Below, one piece after another: positions 1 to 5,074 of a stretch of 5,698 nucleotides of DNA. The stretch is from Desulfobacteraceae bacterium. Its GTDB lineage: Bacteria; Desulfobacterota; Desulfobacteria; Desulfobacterales; Desulfobacteraceae. Made by a program: the position numbers and the translations under genes. The notes beneath the pieces were generated by a model, which made no database searches, was not told the DNA's origin, and worked only from the letters and a program-made list of their open reading frames with translations. Numbering within the stretch: position 1 is the first letter of the stretch; each line of letters starts with the position of its first letter. The stretch lies in assembly GCA_015486915.1 (NCBI GenBank), contig WFQS01000249.1:1-5698 (forward strand), read 5' to 3'.

Positions 1-575
1 GTTTTACACCTGTGGGAAGCAACCAGGTTAAATCATCTGATTTCAGGATTATCGCAGCAACCAACCGTGACTTAAAACAGCTTGTTGATAAAGAAATGAT
101 GAGAAAAGATTTTTTTTACCGCATACATATCATTCCCATCAGACTTCCTCCTTTAAGGGATCGCCGTGAAGATATACCGCTCCTGGCGGATTATTTTCTA
201 TCGCAGTATTTTGACGGAGATGACAGCCTGCTGCCTGTTTCAGAAAAATTCTATGACATTCTGCTTGGTTATGACTGGCCGGGAAATATACGCGAGCTTC
301 AAAATGCCATCATTCGGTATTGTGCAACCCGGTCTTTAAGTTTCATCAAAACACGAATTTCTGAATTAAATAGATCAAAAGGGAAAAACTCCTTTAATAT
401 TGAAAACTCAGATGATGAGCATAAAACTCTGAAAGACCATATTTCTGATCTGGAAAAAAATATAATTAAAAAAATTCTGGAAAATAAACACTGGAACATA
501 AGCAAAACTGCGGCTGTGTTAAACATCGATCGAAAAACCCTTGCTTCTAAGATAAAGCTTTACGGACTTAAATAA
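1..575 (+). CDS. Sigma-54-dependent transcriptional activator (NtrC family), 3' part
   Basis: This is the C-terminal part of a sigma-54 enhancer-binding protein. The frame is open from base 3 (it begins F-T-P-V-G-S), so the gene starts upstream of the window. The GTG at 12 is an internal Val, not a start. Visible in order: the sensor I segment with RIIAATN, the arginine-finger region RKDFFYRI, the PLRDRREDIPLLADYFL segment, sensor II WPGNIRELQN, then a linker and a C-terminal Fis-type helix-turn-helix (NISKTAAVLNIDRKTLASKIKLYGLK region). These proteins hydrolyse ATP to open sigma-54 promoters from upstream sites. The Walker A/B motifs and the sensory or receiver domain lie outside the window, so the input signal is unknown. 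The stop is TAA at 573-575, followed at once by a terminator-like hairpin, so it is probably the last gene of its transcript. No clear -24/-12 site was found next to the downstream genes. Confidence 0.95.
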   Translation, partial: FTPVGSNQVKSSDFRIIAATNRDLKQLVDKEMMRKDFFYRIHIIPIRLPPLRDRREDIPLLADYFLSQYFDGDDSLLPVSEKFYDILLGYDWPGNIRELQNAIIRYCATRSLSFIKTRISELNRSKGKNSFNIENSDDEHKTLKDHISDLEKNIIKKILENKHWNISKTAAVLNIDRKTLASKIKLYGLK

Positions 576-576
576 A

Positions 577-610
577 AGAGAGCTTTTCTCTGCATTTTTC
601 TTTTTTTTTG
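577..610 (+). terminator. Probable rho-independent terminator of the sigma-54 activator gene
   Basis: AGAGA (577-581) can pair with TCTCT (587-591) around a 5-nt loop. An almost pure T tract follows at 595-609, interrupted by one C. The stem is short, but the T tract is long and the site lies directly after the stop codon. Confidence 0.55.
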
Positions 611-614
611 TTGA

Positions 615-658
615 GAGGCAGTCTGAGAGATCAGCAGATTTGCCTCATGGCGGTTATA
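615..658 (-). repeat. Structured repeat, copy A (inverted relative to copy B)
   Basis: Read on the minus strand, this begins TATAACCGCCATGAGGC and continues into a foldable segment. The outer stem GAGGCA (615-620) pairs with TGCCTC (641-646), and an inner stem TCTG (622-625) pairs with CAGA (635-638). The leader matches copy B (1414-1430) at 16 of 17 positions, and both copies place an ATCTG-type stem directly after GAGGC. The shared sequence and shared fold suggest one dispersed repeat family. Its type (REP-like, MITE end or other) cannot be decided from two copies. Confidence 0.55.
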
Positions 659-671
659 CCTCAGCATCGTT

Positions 672-699
672 CTTGTATCTTGTATCTTGTTTCTTGCAC
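672..699. repeat. Heptanucleotide tandem repeat, four units
   Basis: Four consecutive 7-nt units: CTTGTAT, CTTGTAT, CTTGTTT, CTTGCAC. The first two are identical and the others degrade progressively. The repeat lies outside any gene. It resembles the short tandem heptamers found in intergenic DNA of several bacteria; no function can be read from it. Confidence 0.7.
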
Positions 700-891
700 A
701 TTCCAATTAATACCCAATTAGTAGAATAATTCCCCAATCATCATTTATGTATATAATTACAATGTGTTATCTGTATTAAATTCAATATTTCAGGGGAATT
801 ATTACCCATCTATATAGGTTTGTCCTGCTTGTCATGAAGTAGCATCTAAAATTTATTATAATAAAAACAAGTGCTTAGCTGTTTTGTTTGA

Positions 892-1312
892 ATTAGGGCA
901 CGGGTATTGCTTATTGATACCATTATTTAGAACAATTTGCACTGATTGCACAATTTGAACAAAGAGGCTATTTTGAATACAGGTATTAAAGATATTTTTG
1001 AAAAACAATGCGTGGTTTTTGGCTGTGGCAATACTTTGATGGGGGATGACGGTTTTGGCCCTGCTGTTATGGAGTATCTCCAGGCTGAATGCAGTTTACC
1101 TGATTATATAACCTGCATTGATGTGGGAACATCCATCCGCGATATTTTATTTGACATCATGCTGTCTGAAAAAAGACCGCGGCAGATTATCATCATTGAT
1201 GCGGCAGACAATCCTGGAAAGGATACAGGTGAGCTGTATGAAATTGATATTGACGGGATTGCTCCTGCCAAGGCAAATGATTTTTCCCTGCACCAGTTTC
1301 CTACAAAAAACA
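892..1312 (+). repeat. Direct duplication, copy 1 (upstream block plus protease 5' part)
   Basis: This matches 4369-4792 in the same orientation. The protease portion is about 96% identical by eye over some 340 nt, with most differences at third codon positions. The non-coding part (892-972) is recognisable but more diverged, with the shared landmarks ATTAGG(G)CAC, TTAGAA-AATT and AACAAAGAG. Similarity stops at about 1312, where copy 1 switches to an hdrA-like sequence. Confidence 0.85.
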
Positions 1313-1317
1313 TAAGC

Positions 1318-1410
1318 GAGGTGACAATAACAGACAAACCAATTGGGGCGGCTATGGTTGTCGGCGGAGCAATAGCTCTGCTTAACACGACTTTCCCAAT
1401 AATCTCCTTT
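1318..1410 (+). pseudogene. hdrA 5' remnant with two internal in-frame deletions
   Basis: GAGGTGACAATAACAGACAA matches the ribosome-binding site and start of hdrA at 5389 onward, with one change (ATG to ATA). The first 47 nt or so are about 85% identical by eye to hdrA. An 87-nt deletion, flanked in hdrA by TCGG on both sides, removes the glycine-rich FAD loop through residue 42. A second deletion of 21 nt removes the codons for TNDCAM and the Sec UGA. ATAATCTCC then matches hdrA 5578-5586 before the sequence enters repeat B. Confidence 0.75.
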
Positions 1411-1413
1411 TTT

Positions 1414-1456
1414 TATAACGGCCATGAGGCCGATCTGGTTGGCCCAGATTTTCCTC
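1414..1456 (+). repeat. Structured repeat, copy B
   Basis: The leader TATAACGGCCATGAGGC is followed by a stem-loop. GAGG (1426-1429) pairs with CCTC (1453-1456), enclosing a 3x3 internal loop and the perfect stem ATCTGG (1433-1438) / CCAGAT (1444-1449). CGGCC-ATGA-GGCCG (1419-1432) is an alternative small hairpin. It is the inverted counterpart of copy A at 615-658. A separate perfect hairpin, AGAATC-AAA-GATTCT, follows at 1459-1473. Copy B starts within a few bases of where hdrA similarity ends, so it may mark an insertion or recombination point. Confidence 0.55.
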
Positions 1457-1515
1457 AAAGAATCAAAGATTCTGACAAATAATGAAATAAAAGGAATGTG
1501 TTACGTTTTATTTTT

Positions 1516-1535
1516 TATAAACCGTCATGAGGGCA
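1516..1535 (+). repeat. Possible degenerate third copy of the repeat leader
   Basis: TATAAACCGTCATGAGGGCA resembles the copy A leader TATAACCGCCATGAGGCA with one substitution and two single-base insertions. No matching downstream stem is visible. It may be a decayed copy or chance. Confidence 0.3.
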
Positions 1536-1569
1536 GTGTATTTTAAAGCAGCTAATTTTATAACAGGCA

Positions 1570-2658
1570 ATGGGAAAAACAATAATGCATCTATCTTTTT
1601 CATGGAATGCGCAGACAAATTCAAACAAAATTTCATCAACCCATTTGGTTCATGGTTTTAAAACGGCTTTTGCAGCGGTTCTTGCTTATACAATAACCTA
1701 TTTTTTACAGTTTAGGTTCGGTTACTGGGCAGTTATATCTGCTGTTATTGTAATGCAGGTCTATGTTGCTGATTCCGTAGAGATGTGTCTGTACAGATTT
1801 TCAGGCACGTTGATTGGTGCCTGTCTGGGCGTTTTTGCCATTCTTGTAATTCCGAAAACCCCTTTTTTCATAGGTGCAGCTCTATTTGTAACAATAGGGT
1901 TGTGCAGTTTTCTTACCAAATACAAAACCAGGTACCGCATGGCGGCCATCACTGTTGTAATTGTTATAATGACGGGACTTCACACTCACAATGCCCTTTT
2001 TGTCGGATTATCAAGGGTTTTTGAAATCTGTATCGGTATTTTATGTGCTTTTTTTGTATCAATTCTGATTTTTCCAAAAAGAAAAGTTGATGTGCTAAGG
2101 GAAAGACTTGCCGTTCAGGCAAAGGAATGTGCTGAGAAATGCCTTTTTCTCGCTGATGCATTTTTAGCGAAACAGCATAACGTAAATGATGCATTAATGG
2201 ATGTCCTTGTCAGAGAAGCATGGGAGGACCATGCTTTACTGCAGAAAATCATACACAATGAGGCTATTATTTATCACAAAAAAATCAATGAAAATTTTCC
2301 GGTTAAAATTTCAGTAATAAACCGCTCGGTTGAACATCTGCGCAATATGATAAGGGCTCTTAACTTTATTGATGCCGATGGCTGCGAAATTATCATGTCA
2401 AGGGAAATTAAAAGCATTGCTGAAAAAAGTGGAGATGCCCTTGTAATGCTCATGGAAAACAAGTACCTGCCTGCAGAAAATGATCTTGAGTTCATGATAA
2501 ATGCCATGGATATAAAACTTTTAAATATCAGGAGAGAGGGTTTGACCCGCAGATTTAACACAAAAAAATTTGTACAGGTTTTTTCATTCTACAGCAGCCT
2601 TGTTTATTTTGCAGAAGATATCATTGCAGGCCATCGCAGTATGTTACAGCATAATTAA
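1570..2658 (+). CDS. FUSC / aromatic acid exporter-like inner-membrane protein
   Basis: The protein has 362 residues: a short polar N-terminus, about six predicted membrane segments (roughly residues 30-46, 52-66, 77-94, 99-115, 123-138 and 145-168), and a charged, mostly helical cytoplasmic domain of about 190 residues. The FGYWAVISAVIVMQ segment and the RFSGTLIGACLG segment are typical of the FUSC family (fusaric acid resistance / aromatic acid exporter), whose characterised members are linked to export of aromatic acids or envelope functions. The substrate here is unknown. Two starts are possible. ATG 1570 gives the longest frame but has AGG only 2 nt upstream; ATG 1585 has GGGA 9 nt upstream. 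A terminator follows, so the gene is probably monocistronic. It separates the relic from the thioesterase-metF pair and has no obvious metabolic link to either. Confidence 0.85.
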   Translation: MGKTIMHLSFSWNAQTNSNKISSTHLVHGFKTAFAAVLAYTITYFLQFRFGYWAVISAVIVMQVYVADSVEMCLYRFSGTLIGACLGVFAILVIPKTPFFIGAALFVTIGLCSFLTKYKTRYRMAAITVVIVIMTGLHTHNALFVGLSRVFEICIGILCAFFVSILIFPKRKVDVLRERLAVQAKECAEKCLFLADAFLAKQHNVNDALMDVLVREAWEDHALLQKIIHNEAIIYHKKINENFPVKISVINRSVEHLRNMIRALNFIDADGCEIIMSREIKSIAEKSGDALVMLMENKYLPAENDLEFMINAMDIKLLNIRREGLTRRFNTKKFVQVFSFYSSLVYFAEDIIAGHRSMLQHN

Positions 2659-2888
2659 ACTGCTAAAATGAAAAATCATGATTATCAATAGAACTGAAGG
2701 AAAAACGTTAAAAATTGTAACGGCTTTTTTTTATAATTTAAAAACCTGGTAGTGTTCTGCCTTTTATTTGACAGAAATAAAATTTTTCTCCCATGAGGTA
2801 AAGAACATTGAGAACGTCTGAATTGACGTAATTTAAAAAGATTGAAATTTAGAACCGCAGTCTGCTTTAGATTGCAAAGGTGACTTTG
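2659..2888. other. Intergenic region upstream of the thioesterase-metF pair
   Basis: After the FUSC terminator this holds about 150 nt of AT-rich DNA that should contain the thioesterase-metF promoter. TTGACA at 2768-2773 is a perfect -35 hexamer but has no good -10 at the proper distance. TTGACG at 2823-2828 is followed 17 nt later by AATTTA, a weak -10. Neither is convincing. Confidence 0.4.
2701..2732 (+). terminator. Rho-independent terminator after the FUSC gene
   Basis: CGTTA (2706-2710) pairs with TAACG (2718-2722) around a 7-nt loop. GC and eight consecutive T (2725-2732) follow. An A tract before the stem can extend the pairing with the T tract, so it might work in both directions. 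It lies 40-70 nt after the FUSC stop codon. Confidence 0.65.
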
Positions 2889-3371
2889 ATGAAATCAGAA
2901 AAAACGGCAAAGAATTCCCGTGTGATTCTGGCAAGGATAATGATGCCTGAGGATGCTAATCCGATGGGGATTGTTCATGGTGGCGTTATAATGAAAGAGA
3001 TTGATAATGCAGCAGGTGTTGCGGCAGTGAGACATGCAGGCAAAATATGTGTTACTGCATCTATAGACAGACTGGATTTTCATAACCCCGCTTTTATAGG
3101 CAATATTATAACTGTAAAAGCAAGTATTAATATGACGGGCAGAACTTCCATGGAGATAGGAGTAAGGGTGGAAAATGAAGATATTTTAGTCGGTGTTAAG
3201 ACTCACATCGCATCAGCTTATCTTACATTTGTTGCATTAGGAGAAGACCGGAGACCAGCGGAAATTCCGTCTCTGAAACTTATTTCAAAAAAGGATATAA
3301 GAAGAAATAAAGAGGCTCTTGCGAGAAGGTCGCTACGATTGACTGAAAAAAAGAATGAATCAGAAAAGTAG
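2889..3371 (+). CDS. Acyl-CoA thioesterase (hotdog fold, YciA/BACH-like)
   Basis: This hotdog-fold thioesterase of 160 residues probably hydrolyses acyl-CoA to free acid and CoA in the cytoplasm. Near the N-terminus it has the family signature N24-P-M-G-x-V-H-G-G-V-I-M-K-x-I-D39, with the conserved Asn, His-Gly-Gly and Asp positions. A single hotdog domain is followed by the ALGEDRRPAEIPSL segment, typical of this subfamily, and a Lys/Arg/Glu-rich tail. Single-domain members work as oligomers. I chose ATG 2889 because AAAGG (2876-2880) lies 8 nt before it; GTG 2880 would overlap that site. The stop TAG overlaps the ribosome-binding site of metF, whose ATG begins 11 nt downstream, so the two are probably co-transcribed. 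The preferred acyl chain cannot be told from sequence. Confidence 0.9.
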   Translation: MKSEKTAKNSRVILARIMMPEDANPMGIVHGGVIMKEIDNAAGVAAVRHAGKICVTASIDRLDFHNPAFIGNIITVKASINMTGRTSMEIGVRVENEDILVGVKTHIASAYLTFVALGEDRRPAEIPSLKLISKKDIRRNKEALARRSLRLTEKKNESEK

Positions 3372-3382
3372 GAGAATAACGC

Positions 3383-4273
3383 ATGCATATTAAACAAATT
3401 TTAAAAAACCACAAAATAGCGTTCAGTTTTGAGGTGTTTCCCCCGAAAACAAAAGCTTCAGCGGATCAACTTTTTACTACCATCAACGATATGGTATCCC
3501 TTAAGCTTGCCTATGTGAGCGTCACATATGGTGCCGGAGGTTCAACCCGGAATCTAACTCATGACCTGCTGGTTCGCATCAAACGGGAAACAGATCTTCC
3601 TGTAGTTTCTCACCTTACTTGTGTAGGGGCAACGCGTAACGAAATACGATCTATTCTTGAAACTTATGACCACAGTGGCATAAAAAATATCCTGGCTCTG
3701 CGCGGAGATCCACCTAAAGGAGAGACTGATTTTACACCTGTTGTGGGTGGATTCAGCTATGCTGTAGAATTAGTTGCATTCATAAAAAAATATTTCCCCC
3801 AGATGGGCGTAGGTGTAGCAGGGTATCCGGAAGGGCATCCGGAAACTCCAAACCGACTGAAGGAGATTGATTATCTGAAGGCAAAAGTGGATGCAGGCGC
3901 CGATTATATCTGCACACAGCTCTTTTTTGATAATAGAGATTTTTATGATTTTTGCGAGAGATGTGAGATTGCAGGAATCACCATTCCCGTTATTGCCGGC
4001 ATAACTACAATGACATCAGATAAACTTATGCGCCGGATGTCAGAGTTTGCAGCTGGTACCAGGATACCAGCGCGACTTATGCGGGCACTTTCCCGCACTA
4101 ATAGTGATAAAGGGTTTGAAGAAGTTGGCATTCACTGGGCTGCTGAACAGATCAGAGATCTTATTGATCACGGAGTTAAAGGGATTCATCTATACTCTCT
4201 AAATAAGTCACACACTTCCCGCCGGATTTTTGAAACACTGGGAGTGGAAAATACGAAAAGCTTGTCTGACTGA
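3383..4273 (+). CDS. metF: Methylenetetrahydrofolate reductase
   Basis: MetF reduces 5,10-methylene-tetrahydrofolate to 5-methyl-tetrahydrofolate using FAD. It feeds methionine synthesis and, in autotrophic anaerobes, the methyl branch of the Wood-Ljungdahl pathway. The 296 residues match the usual single-domain bacterial length. Landmarks are FSFEVFPPKT with Glu17 (the counterpart of the E. coli catalytic Glu28), VTYGAGGSTR (47-56), HLTCVG (77-82), LRGDPP with Asp109 (counterpart of E. coli Asp120), GVAGYPEGHPE, DAGADYICTQLFFD and IPVIAGI. The protein looks complete. AGGAG lies about 9 nt before the ATG and overlaps the thioesterase stop. In acetogens and sulfate reducers MetF often partners with MetV or Hdr/MvhD-type electron carriers; hdrA about 1.1 kb downstream is consistent with this, but no MetV is in the window. 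The electron donor (NADH, ferredoxin or an Hdr complex) is therefore undetermined. Confidence 0.97.
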   Translation: MHIKQILKNHKIAFSFEVFPPKTKASADQLFTTINDMVSLKLAYVSVTYGAGGSTRNLTHDLLVRIKRETDLPVVSHLTCVGATRNEIRSILETYDHSGIKNILALRGDPPKGETDFTPVVGGFSYAVELVAFIKKYFPQMGVGVAGYPEGHPETPNRLKEIDYLKAKVDAGADYICTQLFFDNRDFYDFCERCEIAGITIPVIAGITTMTSDKLMRRMSEFAAGTRIPARLMRALSRTNSDKGFEEVGIHWAAEQIRDLIDHGVKGIHLYSLNKSHTSRRIFETLGVENTKSLSD

Positions 4274-4287
4274 GAAGTTTATTCTCA
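4271..4287 (+). terminator. Hairpin at the metF stop codon, possible weak terminator
   Basis: TGAGAA (4271-4276, containing the stop codon) pairs perfectly with TTCTCA (4282-4287) around a 5-nt loop. The sequence after it is AT-rich but has no continuous T tract, so it may attenuate, stabilise the 3' end or do nothing. Confidence 0.3.
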
Positions 4288-4368
4288 ATTTAAACTATTG
4301 ATTTTACTTATTTCAGCCTATATATTGAAATTTAACCTTAAAAAACAGGTGGTTGGTTTTTAAAGCAT

Positions 4369-4792
4369 ATTAGGCACAAATATTGTGTAATAAAAATTTT
4401 GTTACTTAGAATAATTGGCACTAATAACATAATTTAAACAAAGAGATTATTTTGAATACAGGTATTAAAGATATTTTTGAAAAGCAATGCGTAGTGTTTG
4501 GCTGTGGTAACACTTTGATGGGAGATGACGGTTTTGGCCCTGCTGTTATGGAGTATCTCCAGGCTGAATGCAGTTTACCTGATTATATAACCTGCATGGA
4601 TGTGGGAACATCCATCCGTGATATTTTATTTGACATCATGCTGTCTGAAAAAAAACCGCGGCAGATTATCATCATTGATGCGGCATACGATCCTGGAAAG
4701 GATACAGGTGAGCTGTATGAAATCGATATTGACGGGATTGCTCCTGCCAAGGCAAATGATTTTTCCCTGCACCAGTTTCCCACAACCAATAT
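4369..4792 (+). repeat. Direct duplication, copy 2 (upstream block plus protease 5' part)
   Basis: Counterpart of 892-1312, offset by about 3.48 kb. Similarity begins at ATTAGGCAC, weakens through the non-coding part, becomes strong from AACAAAGAG and ends after the HQFPT codons. From there copy 2 continues into the normal protease C-terminus. Confidence 0.85.
4383..4412 (+). promoter_or_regulatory. Candidate sigma-70-type promoter for the protease-hdrA operon
   Basis: TTGTGT (4383-4388) and TAGAAT (4407-4412) are 18 nt apart and 40 nt before the protease start. The -10-like element is retained in copy 1 (TAGAAC, 928-933), but there the spacing to a -35-like TTGCTT is 15 nt. This is weak support. 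Confidence 0.25.
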
Positions 4793-4955
4793 GTTGAAGG
4801 AGTTAAAGGAGGACACCGGCGTTGATGTAAAGGTGTTTGTGGTGCAGACATCCGGTATCCCTGATGCTGTTTCTCCGGGCCTGTCAGCACCTGTTAAAAA
4901 GGCTGTCCCGAAAATGGCAGATCTGGTTCTTAGATTAATCAATACAGAAAATTGA
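4452..4955 (+). CDS. [NiFe]-hydrogenase maturation protease (HycI/HybD/FrhD-like)
   Basis: This endopeptidase removes the C-terminal peptide of a [NiFe]-hydrogenase large subunit once nickel is inserted. At 167 residues it has the family's normal length. Visible are VVFGCGNTLMGDDGFG with the acidic position Asp26 (equivalent to HybD Glu16), the DVGTS segment (50-54), IIIIDAA with Asp76, SLHQF with His107 (together the likely Ni ligands), and the C-terminal SPGLSAPVKKAVPKMADLV segment. The start is TTG 4452, with AAAGAG 6-7 nt upstream; the same start is conserved in the duplicated copy at 973. The gene lies 178 nt after metF and about 120 nt before the HTH-hdrA frame. Its likely client is a hydrogenase large subunit of MvhA type encoded beyond the window; that link is inferred from the neighbouring hdrA. 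Confidence 0.93.
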   Translation: MNTGIKDIFEKQCVVFGCGNTLMGDDGFGPAVMEYLQAECSLPDYITCMDVGTSIRDILFDIMLSEKKPRQIIIIDAAYDPGKDTGELYEIDIDGIAPAKANDFSLHQFPTTNMLKELKEDTGVDVKVFVVQTSGIPDAVSPGLSAPVKKAVPKMADLVLRLINTEN

Positions 4956-4960
4956 CGTAA

Positions 4961-5074
4961 ATGATCACTCTATGCAAAACTGTAGCCGAAATATTTAAGG
5001 CTGAGGCTTCAGACCTCCCGGTTATTTTCGGAGCAGGATTTTGGATTTACCGGCTTATCAATGGAGAAAAATGA
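4961..5074 (+). CDS. Possible small ORF, 37 codons, function unknown
   Basis: ATG 4961 opens a 37-codon frame that begins 5 nt after the protease stop. It ends with a TGA sharing an ATGA overlap (5071-5074) with the start of the HTH-hdrA frame. The product would be a mixed hydrophobic peptide starting MITLCKTVAEIFKAEASDL and ending YRLINGEK. I do not recognise it. The tight spacing on both sides suggests translational coupling. Against it, no good ribosome-binding site precedes ATG 4961, and 37 open codons can occur by chance. It could also be a leader or the remnant of a larger gene. Confidence 0.35.
   Translation: MITLCKTVAEIFKAEASDLPVIFGAGFWIYRLINGEK

Larger units (their letters stand above)
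576..972. other. Intergenic region, about 400 bp without a credible gene
   Basis: I see no convincing ORF here on either strand. The region holds the terminator of the upstream gene, an inverted structured repeat (615-658), a 7-nt tandem repeat (672-699), a very AT-rich stretch (about 700-890), and from about 892 a block resembling the sequence upstream of the second protease gene. Confidence 0.7.
973..1482 (+). pseudogene. Chimeric relic: hydrogenase maturation protease N-part fused to hdrA remnant
   Basis: The 169-codon frame from TTG 973 begins as a [NiFe]-hydrogenase maturation protease nearly identical to the gene at 4452. It keeps the GCGNTLMGDDGFG motif, the IDAA aspartate (residue 76) and the SLHQ histidine (107), which are the likely Ni-binding positions. 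After about residue 112 the protease C-terminus is absent. The frame continues as EVTITDKPIGAAMVVGG, matching the region around the hdrA start at 5389-5436, with the hdrA ATG changed to ATA. It then skips to GAIALLNTTFP (compare GAMAQLDKTFP) and IIS, and enters structured repeat B. I chose TTG 973, not TTG 946, because AAAGAG lies just upstream and the intact copy uses the same start. The missing conserved C-terminal half argues for a non-functional product, although the frame is still open, so a short expressed protein cannot be excluded. Confidence 0.8.

Noticed and set aside
615..660. Integron attC site at the structured repeat
   Set aside because: The foldable structure and a GTTATAC-like end suggested it, but the GTTRRRY core is not matched and the opposite end has no RYYYAAC partner.
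946..972. Protease copy 1 starting at TTG 946
   Set aside because: The nine extra codons have no counterpart in copy 2, and they include the AAAGAG ribosome-binding site used by TTG 973.
2768..2773. Perfect -35 box TTGACA as the thioesterase promoter
   Set aside because: No acceptable -10 hexamer lies 16-18 nt downstream (the position reads CCATGA).
2791..2798. CCATGAGG as a further copy of the structured repeat leader
   Set aside because: Only eight bases match, with neither the TATAAC leader nor the following stem, so chance is likely.
4413..4431. Sigma-54 (-24/-12) promoter at TTGGCAC upstream of the protease
   Set aside because: TGGCAC fits a -24 element, but no GC follows at the -12 position. 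In copy 1 the GC-to-GC spacing is one base short. The sigma-54 activator at the window start made it tempting, but the match is inadequate.
4583..4942. Minus-strand frame of 119 codons opposite the protease, and similar antisense frames elsewhere
   Set aside because: They lie opposite well-supported genes, have no recognisable domains, and are explained by the codon bias of the sense strand.
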